From Turnera subulata (lineage: Eukaryota; Streptophyta; Magnoliopsida; Malpighiales; Passifloraceae), in NCBI GenBank assembly GCA_028386065.3, contig JAKUCV010000176.1, forward strand, positions 268,938 to 332,937: DNA of 64,000 bases. Direction: 5' to 3'. Under the pieces are notes generated by a model. That model did no database searches. It was not told the origin of the DNA and worked only from the letters and a program-made list of their open reading frames with translations. Positions within the stretch are counted from its first letter, which is position 1. Every line of letters starts with the position of its first letter. Positions 36,141 to 47,800 of the stretch are shown here, one piece after another. A program made the translations under genes and the position numbers.

Positions 36141-36990
36141 TACTTCTAAAAAAATCATGGCTTCTCAGTCTCCAAAACCTCTTAGCGATCCCACTTGTTG
36201 ATAAATCAAAAAAGAAACAAATTTATATTGATTTGTTCTACCTCCATCCCCTTTAGGGGGTTCCAGACTCGTTTCATAACTGTGGTGAAAGCTTGGGGAT
36301 TGACATGCTTTAGTCCCAACACTTTCCCAAGGGCACAAAAAGATTGTAGGCCCTGATGTTCTTGTGTCGTTTCCTCTAAAACCTAAACATCCACCTCCCC
36401 TTTTGGAACATCAACCACTCGGTCTCAATGACCCACCCCATCAGCTGTCTCAGACACCATGCTGCAAACTCGTGATATCATTAGAAAAAAGAGACAATAC
36501 TCTTGCCTGCAGTACACTAGATTGTCCCCCACGGCTCTAATAGTAGTCTTTACAAAACCCTACAACCACAAACAATAAAGAAAAACACAAAGAGAGAAAA
36601 AAGGAGACAAATGGTCCTGGCAGATGGTTAATAACAGTGATAAACAGAGTCATAAACGACAATACGAAGAGGCCAAATAAACCACAACGAGAGAACAAAA
36701 AAAACCTAGAGGAAAACCTATGAAACCAAGAAAAAATACCACGAGAAGAAGGAAAGACAAACCAAAATAACAAACACACGTACAAGAACGAGAAAGGCCG
36801 CACCCTTGGATGGAAAAAACCTCAAAAAATTTGAGAGAAAACCTAGATATCGTCACCTGACCAGATCCAAAACCCTAGGCGATATGATAGGAAACCCTAA
36901 AGAAACTCTAGCGTATGGAGAGGAAAAGGTGAGGAAACTAGGACTAAAACGGACGATGATTCCGAAGTCGATATATACGAATTCTTGATT

Positions 36991-37690
36991 TGATTTCTAT
37001 GAAACAAAAGGAGATGACTGTTGGATGAAGCAAGTAACTATATTACACAACATACATACATATTGGAGGCCGCAAATCCCTCATTAGTATTAAAATTCCG
37101 TGTGTGAATGTATTAGAAAAAACTAATATTAAAATATTAAAATTTCAAGACACAAATGTAAAATTACTTTAATCTTTTTTCTCTTTTTTAGGATTAGGGA
37201 GTCATACTTTACCCTCCTATCAATCATATCCTCACTACCACCTACTCGTTTATATTACTCGAGCTGTACTAAGTGTTATACCCCCTCAAGTTATACCATG
37301 TATCATACCGGCTTAGTACAACATAACCAATTGGTTCCTCTTTCGTTATTAGGGAAATAATTTTCTTTATTTTTCCCATTTCAAAACATTCTTGTTTGTT
37401 ATGTTGTACCAAGTGGATATGCCACTTGATACTCGGTGAGTGAGCAGTGAGCACCATAACAACAAAACTTTTCTTAGTAAATATGATATTTATCATCCCA
37501 GAGAATACGAGAGGTTGTCTTCTCCGTTTAAACACTAGGACAGTTGTGTGCAGCTTTAGCTCCTCTACCTTTTGCATTTTGTTCGCTGTATTGCTATTAC
37601 GAGCATTATCCTTTGAGCTCCATCATCCTTGTCTTGTCCTTGCACTGCGATCCGTTCGCTCCTTCTAAATTGCTACTTCTTACACATCAT
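36991..37690. other. Intergenic, possible small hairpin element
   Basis: No gene. About 37312-37425 has opposed copies of gtacaacataac and gttatgttgtac, so it could fold into a hairpin or be an old MITE. No target-site duplication identified. Confidence 0.35.
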
Positions 37691-37695
37691 ACGAG

Positions 37696-38522
37696 TGTTA
37701 GATTATGTGATCAAGCTGCATTAGTGATCAAGTTGTTAGTAGAGTTAGTGGAGAATAACCAAGTTGTATGGTTTGTCCCATCAACTTAAGTGTGTTAGGA
37801 ATAGTGTGCAAGTTGTGTGTGTCTTTTTTGTTATTGTAATGTTCTCTTTGTTATCTGATCATTCTTGGTAGGCTTCACGTTCAGCAAACCAAGAAGATCA
37901 GCTTCGTGGATTATGGGTCTCCATGCTGCACTAAGAAGTATGGTTTGAAGGTATGGGCTGCATGCAAGTTGCTGCAGCAAGTTGGATTTTAGGCTGATTT
38001 TCTGCCTATATATTGAGTCTTGTAATCAGTTGCAATCAAGTGAAATAAAAGAGTATTGAGTGTGTTTCACTTCACAAAGTATTTCTTAACTTGTTCATTT
38101 AGTGTTCAAGTCAAGAGATTGTGAGATTTGAGAGAAAACCAATAAAACAGTAACCAAGAAAACCAACTTGAGTGTTCTGCAGAAATCTGGAAATTTTCCA
38201 GAAATCTTCAACTTGAACATCGATGTTCAAATCCCAACATCGATGTTCAAAACCTTCTGCCAATTTCAAAATTGATTCCAACATCGATGTTCTAGAGTGT
38301 TTACAAAGTTCCAGTAGTATTTCAACATCGATGTTCTAAGTTGATGGCAGAAACATTTGAAGACCAGTAGCATTTCAACATCGATGTTATAATTGCAACA
38401 TCGATGTTCTAAGTGCACTGTCTAATTCATTGAAGATTCAGAGCCTCTAAACATCGATGTGCAATGTGCAACATCGATGTTATTGAGCCATTTCAGAATT
38501 GATTGAAGATCAAAAGCCAACA
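37696..38522 (+). repeat. 5' LTR (827 bp) of the Copia element
   Basis: Contains a TATA-like box at 38006-38013, a polyadenylation-like aaataaaa near 38043, and eight copies (seven perfect) of the palindrome aacatcgatgtt further on. Confidence 0.96.
38216..38481. repeat. Palindrome array in the 5' LTR, eight units
   Basis: Copies of aacatcgatgtt start at 38216, 38236, 38280, 38324, 38377, 38397, 38450 and 38470. The unit at 38450 ends tg instead of tt. Pairs are 20 bp apart; two pairs have collapsed to single units compared with the 3' LTR. Confidence 0.97.
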
Positions 38523-38523
38523 A

Positions 38524-38536
38524 TTGGTAGCGGAGC
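38524..38536 (+). other. Primer binding site
   Basis: ttggtagcggagc lies one base after the LTR end. It resembles the common plant tgg-tatcagagc site (initiator Met tRNA) but differs at two bases. Confidence 0.7.
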
Positions 38537-38607
38537 AGGTTCCTTCTTTCAGGCCTGCCCTATTTTATTGAAACCACAACAAATTAGCCTAAACACCTAC
38601 CCTCAAA

Positions 38608-41600
38608 ATGAATACACAACCTGCTAATACAACCACCTCTTCCTTACCTCTACCACCTATTTTTTAAGGAGAAAACTACAACTATTGGGCTATAAGGATG
38701 AAGTCCTTCCTTGTAGCTAATGGTTTGTGGTTCTTGGTAGAAGAAGGTTTTACTGAAGAAGAAGACATTGAAGAAATGTCTGTAAATCAATTGAGAACAT
38801 ATAATGATCGATTGCAGAAACACAATACTGCAATTTCGTTTATGTTCTCCTTGGTTTCAGAGGATATTTTTCCTTTGATTGTAGGAGCTACAACAGTCAA
38901 AGAAGCATGAGAAATCCTTGAGAAGCAGTTCAGAGGTTCCAAGGAAACAAGGCAAATAAGGGTGCAATCCTTGAGAAGAGAATTTGAAATGTTGAAGATG
39001 TCAGAAGCTGAAACAATGAGGGAGTATGCTTCAAAAGCTCAAAGCATTGTCAACAAAATCAGATTGTATGGAGAAGTGATCCCAGAGGTCAGAGTAGTTG
39101 AGAAAATTCTCAACACAGTTGTTGATAGATTTGAAGCAAAGGTAGCTGCAATTGAAGAATCAAGAGACATCACTCAGATGTCAGTTCCTGAACTTGTTGG
39201 CAAGTTAGAAGCTTATGAGCAAAGGCATGGGAGAAAAATTGAAGCTGGGATTGAGAAGGCTTTCCAAGCCAAGCAGAAAAATGTCAACAACAACAAATTT
39301 GAAGCCAAACAAAAACCAGCACCAAGCACAAACAAGTACCAACAGGAGGCCTCGAGTTCACAAACCGTTTTTTCACCTTACAAACACTGTGGAAAAATAA
39401 ATCATTTAGAGCAGAGGTGCTGGAAAAACAAGAAGTGCAACTTTTGTCACATAATTGGGCACATTGAACGTTTTTGCAGAGCTAAACAAAATGGAGAGAA
39501 TCAAGCCCAACAACAAGTGCAAGAACAACCACAAACAAGGCAACAAGCTCAGCCAGTTGAAAGAAATCAACAAGAATTTATGTTCATGGCAAGTGAAAAT
39601 TCAGAGAAGCAAGAAAATGGTGTATGGTACATTAACAGTGGCTGTACTAGTCACATGACGGGAAATTCAAAGTGGTTTTTGGACTTGGATGAATCAATCC
39701 GTGTGGAAGTCAAGACAGCTGATGGTGCCATCCTCAAATCAAAAGGAAGAGGTACTGTCTCTATAAACTATGATGGAGTTAGTAAATTCATTAAAGATGT
39801 TTTGCTAGTTCCTGGATTGAAGCACAATCTTTTGAGTGTGCCTCAAATGACTAGAAATGGGTATAAGGTAAACTTTGAAGATGATTGTTGTGTGATCTCG
39901 GTGAATGGCAAAACTGTTTGCAAAATTAAAATGAAGAACAATGCATTTCCTGTGAACTTGAGCATGCATGAAGAGATGGTAAATGAATGTGAGGTAGATG
40001 AAAGTAGTTTGTGGCATAGAAGATATGGCCATGCTAGTTTGCATTCCTTGAAGCTTGCTGCACAAAAAGAGTATGTCAGAGATTTGCCTTCAATACAAAT
40101 TCTTGGAGAAGTTTGTGAACCATGCCAATTGGGAAAGATGCAAAGAGACTCATTTCCGGCTGCAGCAGAAAAAAGAACCTTGGAGAAGCTGGAGTTGGTG
40201 CACACCGACCTTTGTGGTCCATTGCATACACCTTCTTTATGTGGTAATCTGTACTTCATGCTATTCATTGATGATCTAACTCGCATGACATGGATTTACT
40301 TCTTGAAGAATAAGTTGGCAACTTTGGAAGTTTTCAAGAAATTCAAGAGCATGGCAGAAACTCAAAGTAGTTGTAGATTGAAGAAGCTGAGATCAGATAG
40401 AGGGGGAGAATTCATTTCAAATATGTTTGAAGTTTTTTGCAACTCAAGTGGAATTGTTCATCAATTAACAGTACCATATTCACCTCAACAAAATGGTGTG
40501 GTAGAAAGGAAGAACAGGACAGTGATGGAGATGGCAAGAAGCATGCTTGCGGAGAAGAAGCTTCCTTAAAGTTTTTGGGCTGAAGCTACCTATACGGCTG
40601 TCTATCTCATCAATAGGCTACCAACAAAGTCAGTTGATGGGATGACTCCCATTGAAGCTTGGACTGGTAAGAAACCAACAGTTAAGCACCTTAAAGGGTT
40701 TGGTTCTCTTTGCTATGTTCATATTCCAGATGAAAAGAGGAGGAAGCTGGATTTCAAAGCTGAAAGGGGAATACTATTGGGATATAGTAGTCAATCCAAA
40801 GGCTACAGGGTGTTCATGATTGAAAATGACAAAGCAATCACCTCAAGAGATGTAAAAGTGGATGAAGAAGCTTATTGGGATTGGAAAGAAAAGAAGGTAA
40901 TCAAGAACAATCCTAGCGACACAGCTGAAGTAGATGAAGATCAAGTGCAGGAAGATCATCCTCTAAATGAAGAGGATTATGATTTAGGCACACCTCCAAT
41001 GAAGGTTATGACACTTGCTGATGTTTATGAGAGGTGTAATTTTGTAGAAACAGAGCCACAATGTTATGAAGAGACAGCAAATCAAGAGCATTGGAAGAGG
41101 GCCATGGAGGAAGAAATTGGCATGATCAACAAGAATCAAACTTGGGAACTAGTTGTAAGGCTTGGAAATCAAAAGATCATTGGAGTCAAGTCGGTGTTTC
41201 GCACTAAGATGAATCCTGATGGCACCATTTCCAAGTACAAGGCTAGACTGGTGGTCAAAGGCTATGCACAACAATATGGCCTTGATTATCTTGAGACATT
41301 TGCACCGGTGGCGCGCCTTGACACAATCAGAATGCTCCTGGCCATTTCAGCTCAAAACAATTGGAAGGTATTTCTTCTAGATGTGAAGTCCGCATTTCTA
41401 AATGGAGTTCTAGAAGAAGAAGTCTACATTAAGCAACCTAAAGGCTTTATTGTGGAAGGGAAAGAAGATCATATTTACAGGTTGAAGAAAGCTCTCTATG
41501 GACTAAAACAGGCTCCAAGAGCTTGGTATAGTCACATGGACAACCACTTGGTTCAACAAGGATTCAAGAGAAGTGAAAGTGAGGCAACATTGTATGTAAA

Positions 41601-42600
41601 AGGTAGCTCAAGTGATGATTTGATCATAGTCTCCCTCTATGTTGATGACATGCTAATTACCGGAGCAGATCATAGCAAAATTTTAGTTTTCAAAACTGAA
41701 ATGATGAAAGAATTTGAAATATCAGATTTGGGATTGATGCACAACTTTCTTAGAATGGAGGTGAAGCAAAGTGGTGAAGGAATTATGATCTCTCAGAAGA
41801 GGTATGCAGAAACTATCTTGAAAAAATTCAAGATGGACTCCTGCAATCCAGTGCCAACCCCATTGATTCAAAACACCAAGCTTGCAAAGAATGTAGATGA
41901 AGAAGATGCTGAAATTGAGGTGTACAGGAGCTGTGTAGGAAGTTTGCTGTACCTTACAGCAACTCGTCCTGATCTATTATTTGCAACTAACTTGCTTTCA
42001 AGGTTTCTAAATGCTCCTAAGAAGAGTCATGCTGCTGTGATGAAGAAAGTGCTCAGATATGTTAAAGGCACTACTGATCTTGGTCTTCATTACAGCTCAT
42101 TTGAAGATGCAAAATTGAAGGCATATTGTGACAGTGATTGAGTTGGAAGTGTGGATGACATGAAAAGCACAACAGGTTATGTTTTCTTGCTTGGTTCAAA
42201 TGCATTTTTGTGGTGTTCCAAGAAATAAACTGTTGTTGTTCAATCCACAACTGAAACAGAGTACCTTGCTGCTGCTTCAACTGTAAATCAAGTTGTTTGG
42301 TTCAGGAAGATCATGTCAGATTTGAAGATAGAACAAGAAGAACCTATGGAGCTATTCTGTGACAATCAGTCCACTATTGCAATGATTAAGAATCCAATTG
42401 ATCATGGCAGAACTAAGCATTTCAAGATTAGATTTCATGTGATTCGAGAAGCTGAAAGTTAAGGAGAAGTTCAAGTCTTATTCTGCTCATCCGAAATGCA
42501 ATTGGCAGACCTGTTCACAAAGCCTTTGCCCAAGAACAGGTTTGATTTGTTGAAGAACATGTTGAATATGAAGTGCAGCTTGGTCAAGGGGGAGTGTTAG
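38608..42600 (+). pseudogene. Copia gag-pol in one frame with six nonsense codons
   Basis: From ATG 38608 to TAG 42598-42600 the frame is continuous, with no frameshift, but is cut by stops at 38665, 38908, 40567, 42139, 42226 and 42460. Order: gag; CCHC-like knuckle (CNFCHIIGHIERFC near 39437); protease with a changed active site (NSGCTSHM where DSG is usual); integrase with HTDLCGPL, SDRGGEF and YSPQQNGVVERKN; RT with LYVDDMLITG; RNase H ending LADLFTKPLPK. The closing residues VKGEC run into the 3' LTR, as is usual for Copia. Each stop sits where Gln or Trp would be normal or plausible. It cannot make a full polyprotein. Confidence 0.95.
42584..42594 (+). other. Polypurine tract
   Basis: tcaagggggag directly before the 3' LTR, the expected primer for plus-strand synthesis. 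Confidence 0.85.
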
Positions 42601-43462
42601 ATTATGTGATCAAGCTGCATTAGTGATCAAGTTGTTAGTAGAGTTAGTGGAGAATAATCAAGTTATATGGTTTGTCCCATCAACTTAAGTGTGTTAGGAA
42701 TAGTGTGCAAGTTGTGTGTGTCTTTTTTGTTATTGTGATGTTCTCTTTGTTATCTGATCATTCTTGGTAGGCCTCACGTTCAGCAAACCAAGAAGATCAG
42801 CTTAGTGGATTATGGGTCTCCATGCTGCACTAAGAAGTATGGGTTGAAGGTATGGGCTGCATGCAAGTTGCTACAGCAAGTTGGATTTTAGGCTGATTTT
42901 CTGCCTATATATTGAGTCTTGTAATCAGTTGCAATCAAGTGAAATAAAAGAGTATTGAGTGTGTTTCACTTCACAAAGTGTTCCTTAACTTGTTCATTTA
43001 GTGTTCAAGTCGAGAGATTGTGAGATTTGAGAGAAAACCGATAAAACAGTAACCAAGAAAACCAACTTGAGTGTTCTGCAGAAATCTGGAAATTTTCCAG
43101 AAATCTTCAACTTGAACATCGATGTTCAAATCCCAACATCGATGTTCAAAACCTTCTGCCAATTTCAAAATTGATTCCAACATCGATGTTCTTGTTCCAA
43201 CATCGATGTTCTAGAGTGTTTACAAAGTTCCAGTAGTATTTCAACATCGATGTTCTTGTCCCCAACATCGATGTTCTAAGTTGACGGCAAAAACATTTGA
43301 AGACCAGTAGCATTTCAACATCGATGTTATAATTGCAACATCGATGTTCTAAGTGCACTGTCTAATTCATTGAAGATTCAGAGCCTCTAAACATCGATGT
43401 GCAATGTGCAACATCGATGTTATTGAGCCATTTCAGAATTGATTGAAGATCAAAAGCCAACA
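42595..43462 (+). repeat. 3' LTR (868 bp) of the Copia element
   Basis: Near-identical to the 5' LTR but 41 bp longer, because two palindrome pairs are complete here. Confidence 0.96.
43115..43421. repeat. Palindrome array in the 3' LTR, five pairs
   Basis: aacatcgatgtt starts at 43115/43135, 43179/43199, 43243/43264, 43317/43337 and 43390/43410 (the ninth ends tg). Within pairs the spacing is 20 or 21 bp; between pairs it is 64, 64, 74 and 73 bp. Confidence 0.97.
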
Positions 43463-43467
43463 ACGAG

Positions 43468-44706
43468 TTAGGTTGGTTCTCTAACAAAATCCAACTTAAA
43501 TCCGTTTGTAGAGCAATTAAACTATGTTCCAGGCAAAGAATTTAATTTACTAAATAACTCAACCAAATCCAGTAAGACCACAAAAAGAGATTAGAAAAAA
43601 AGGAATTTCGTGGAGGTTAAGAGTTGGAAAGCGAGGATAATGAGCAAATGAGAATTGGTTTTTTTTTTTATGCTAATCGAGACTTTATTCACCAATTGGT
43701 AGAAAGGGGTAAAGTACAGATTACACGAAATAAGTCATTGAGTCAATGACGATATAAGGATACAGCACCGAAAAGCAAGCATTTAAAGAGAATATAGGAT
43801 GTAAGAGATAAGGAATGCAGCGTTAGTGGACATTAGACAAACTTCCTACGTACACCTTTCCATTGTTTTAAAGCGTCTATTGAAGCCAGAATGTTGAAAT
43901 GTGAGTAGGGATCGGATGTGGAAATAATAATTTTGATTTGCTGTAATATGTCGTTTTTGAAAACAGTTATGATGGAGTTAAGCATGGTATAAGATAAGAT
44001 TTTATAGATAGTATGATAGAAGAAGTTATAATTCTTATATTGTATTAGAGAGTTATGAAATATAAAGATACCTTGTGTTATGTACGATTCAAATGTGTAA
44101 TAAGGTGATATGAAATATATGCAATATCTTATAACACAAACGGCCTTCTCTTCTTCCTTTTAGATATGTTTTTTAAAAATTCAACAAAGGAGAAGTAGGA
44201 GGAGACGGGTAAGGATATACTCATTTTCAGATTTTGATCAATGTGTGATAAGGACAATTTTGCCATTCTGTAGACCAAAAACATTAGAAGGGAGTGCTAA
44301 TATGAAATCGAGGGGTGTAAATAATTTGCTGCCAAGTTTTGTTGTCTGTCCCTCTACTTCACAATCTAGTTTGTGTGCTTGCATCCTTATGTGCATTATG
44401 CCTTTATCTTTTACTCTTTTTCTTCTTCATTTTTTGGGTACACAGCTTATCATTTACAATATAAAAAGGAAAGACAAGTATAAGCGAGGGAAAATTGAAA
44501 GTTCACCAAGTCAAACTTTTGAAGTGGGGATAGCATCACTCTTATCCATTTCACGATATCCTCTTTACAAAATGTAAAAACACAAGAAATTGACAAATGT
44601 ATTTTTGTATTGTAAATTTGAATTGTTCTCAGTCCAACTCAAATCCAAATCCAAATCCAAACTGATTCTTCCCTTCCTTTTTATATGTCATTATCCATTC
44701 CGAAGC
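43468..44706. other. Upstream region of GH127 copy 2
   Basis: No gene. It includes a probable LINE tail (next entry) and AT-rich DNA. Confidence 0.5.
43658..43950 (-). mobile_element. Probable 5'-truncated LINE 3' end
   Basis: On the minus strand the segment ends ...gaataaagtctcgattagca followed by a run of 12 A (43660-43671 on the + strand as T). Such a 3' end plus A-tail is typical of plant LINEs. No coding domain is left and the right boundary is uncertain. Confidence 0.4.
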
Positions 44707-44715
44707 TTATAAATA
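44707..44715 (+). promoter_or_regulatory. TATA box of GH127 copy 2
   Basis: ttataaata in the same context as at 25298. The ATG lies 159 bases downstream, a normal leader length. Confidence 0.75.
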
Positions 44716-44873
44716 CCAATGACATTTGCGGGTTTCACAACACCAATATATCCCTCTTCTTTGTATACACAGACACCAAAACCGGATTTTTGTAGTTCAA
44801 CTAGAGCTGTTATAACTTTGGACAAAGTTTGCTCTCTGTTTCTGAGATACTCTCATCTTGATAAGAAGAAGGA

Positions 44874-47800
44874 ATGGAGAGAACTGTGCCCTCCAAGTGG
44901 TTAGTTTTAGCCATCCTCTTTTGGCTATGTAATCTGGGGATGATGATCAAGGAGTGTACTAACTCTCCAACCGTGCTGGATTCACATACATTTCGGTATG
45001 AGCTCTTGTCATCCAATAATGAGACGTGGAAAGAAGAAATGTTTCAGCACTATCATTTGACACCCACCGATGATTCGGCTTGGTCGAGCTTGCGACCAAG
45101 AAAGATACTCAGAGAGGAAGATGAGCACAGTTGGCAAGCCATGTACAGAAAGTTGAAAACTCCCTTGAAACCTCCTAAGAATTTGCTCAAAGAAATTCCA
45201 TTGCACAAAGTGAGGCTGGATCCAAGCTCGGCACACTGGCGCGCCCAGCAGACTAATCTGGAGTATCTGTTGATGTTGGAGGACGATAGGTTGCTTTGGA
45301 GCTTCCGGAAGACTGCAGGTTTGCCTACGCCAGGCAAGCCTTATGGTGGCTGGGAGGCCGCGGATTGTCAGATTCGGGGCCATTTTGTAGGTCAGTCCAG
45401 TTTGCAATTTTTGTTGATGATCTATCATAGATTTACTGCATGCCTCATTTGTGTGGTTTAACCTTTGTCTAATTTGTGTCAGCTATAAGTCTTGGTTTCC
45501 CAGTTGATTAGTTTTATATCTAACTCTGTTTGTTCTGGCAATTTATTTATGCCCATCTTTGTCATTTATCCAGTGTTGTTAACAACAAATGAATTGGTTA
45601 ATTTTGACATCTTGAAGGACACTACTTGAGCGCCACAGCACATATGTGGGCTAGTACTGGCAATGAGACTCTGAAAACAAAAATGTCAAACATAGTGGCA
45701 GCTCTCTCTGATTGTCAGAAGAAAATGGGATCAGGATATCTTTCTGCATTTCCGTCGGAGCTGTTTGATCGGCTTGAAACAATCCGACCAGTCTGGGTTC
45801 CATACTACACCATTCATAAGGTAGGTTTGCCTCTTGGAAGATGAACTCACATTTCATATATAGTTGGGGAGCATGCAATCATTTTTTCTCTTGTTGACTT
45901 TGGCAGATCTTAGCTGGTCTTTTGGATCAATATACGCTTGCAAACAATGCTCAAGCTTTGAAGATGACAAACTGGATGGTTGACTACTTTTACCACCGTG
46001 TTATGAATGTTATAAGGAAATATAGTGTGCAAAGACATTATTTGACTCTCAATCAAGAATTTGGAGGTCTGAACGATGTTCTTTACAAATTATTCACCAT
46101 AACTGTAAGTGAACCCCGCTATGAAGTTTCCTTAGCTTTTCATCATCTCTTAATTAATGTGGAAGTTAGAGAAAAATTTTATATTTGAGTAAGTTAGATG
46201 TTGGGATATCTCTCACCCAAGTCTCTGTATGTCTTTGTGCAGGGAAATCCGAAACATCTAAGACTAGCTCACCTGTTTGACAAGCCATGCTTCCTTGGAG
46301 TGCTAGCACTGCAGGTAATGATCATTAGGTCTTTTAAGTGTTTATACTGTTGTTGATTGCAGCTTTCCTGGGCTCGCTTTCCCCTTTTGGTGGTATGTAT
46401 AATTGGATGAAAGGAAACACTTATCCTCTCTGGTATTTCATTTTTGTGGGTGGAATATTATTTTGAAAGGAAAATAATAGAAATTGTGATTCAAAATAAT
46501 ATAAATGGTTATTTCTGGACAACCAAACTTTTCACGTTACTTTTAAATGTGTACTCCATATCAATAGGCTGATGTTGGCATGGTATGAACCCAACATATA
46601 ATTGTGATATTTTCGTTTTAACATTTTTTTTTTCTTTGCTTATAGGTTGATGACATATCAGATTTCCATACCAACGCACACATCCCTATTGTTATTGGAG
46701 CACAAAGACGGTACGAAGTCACTGGGGATCCACTTTATAAGGTAAATTTCTTTATTCTAATATTGATGGGATGTATTGTCTTCATAGAGCAAAGCTTTGA
46801 ACAAGAACACTTTGTGAGTTCTTGCTCCCATTCTTACTCCTCAACCTGACCAAGCAGGAAGCCCACATGTAACTCATTTTTTTTTTCTTTAGAAAATTTC
46901 ATAGTTATTATTGTGCTGCGAACTTGGTGTACCAGGAAATTGGGACATTCTTTTTCGACATTGTTAACTCCTCTCACAGTTATGCAACAGGCGGGACATC
47001 AGTTGTCGAATTCTGGTAAAAATTCTTGCATTAAGACACTAGGTTTCCTACATATATCCTAAAGTGCATGCCAATCCTCAGTGGCTTTCATTTCACCCAT
47101 ATGTAGGAGGGAACCCAAGCGATTGGCCACCCAATTGCAAACAGAGAATGAAGAGTCATGCACAACTTACAATATGCTTAAGGTATTCTTTTCACTGAAT
47201 TTGTTAAAGACCTTTCAATGAGAATTTGGTTTGTGAAGCTTGTTGCTTGACTTTCTTATCTAAGCAATATCAAAATTGTCACTAAACCAAATTGCACCCA
47301 TAAATTGGCATGGGCAGGTCTCTCGCAACCTATTTAGATGGACCAAAGAAGTGGCATATGCAGATTATTATGAACGTGCCTTGACAAATGGCGTCCTAGG
47401 CATTCAGAGGGGAACAGAGCCTGGGGTGATGATTTACATGCTTCCACTAGCTCCTGGAAGTTCCAAGAGCATAAGCAAACATGGCTGGGGAACACCAACT
47501 AACGATTTTTGGTGCTGTTATGGAACAGGTCCATATCCACTACACATTTATATTAATATATAGCACTGTGTCTGTGAGATACCTCTTTGTCTAGGATTTG
47601 AAGATTTGCTCTTGCTCAAACAGGAATTGAATCATTTTCCAAGTTGGGAGATTCCATATATTTCGAAGAGGAAGGACCGGCCCCAGGTCTTTATATCATC
47701 CAGTACATATCAAGTTCCGTTGATTGGACATCTGGAAAAGTTCTGATAAAACAAACAGTAGAACCTGTTGTTTCTACGGATCCTTTTCTTCGAGTTACAA

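Larger units (their letters stand above)
32340..36990 (-). mobile_element. L1-type LINE relic lacking its 3' end
   Basis: Minus-strand non-LTR retrotransposon. Its 5' side is at the right (leader around 36800-36960 with ctagggttttgg), followed by ORF1 (36140-35130) and ORF2 (about 34840-32370). The element stops inside ORF2 after the RT connection region; no RNase H, 3'UTR or poly(A) is present. That is the reverse of the usual 5' truncation and points to a later deletion. Many frameshifts and stops. Confidence 0.88.
37696..43462 (+). mobile_element. Near-complete Copia element with intact ends
   Basis: 5767-bp element on the + strand bounded by LTRs 37696-38522 and 42595-43462, both TGTTAGATTA... 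to ...AGCCAACA. The 5-bp target-site duplication acgag lies on both sides (37691-37695 and 43463-43467). Primer binding site at 38524-38536, polypurine tract at 42584-42594. LTRs are near-identical apart from two 20/21-bp indels, suggesting a fairly recent insertion. It lies between the two GH127 copies. Confidence 0.97.

Noticed and set aside
36537..36856. Hydrophobic frames on the minus strand as membrane proteins
   Set aside because: They fall in the T-rich leader of the LINE relic and show no family resemblance.
43115..43421. Short palindromic repeats with regular spacing, at first sight CRISPR-like
   Set aside because: They lie inside both LTRs of a plant retrotransposon, the spacers are short and repeated between pairs, and there are no cas genes.
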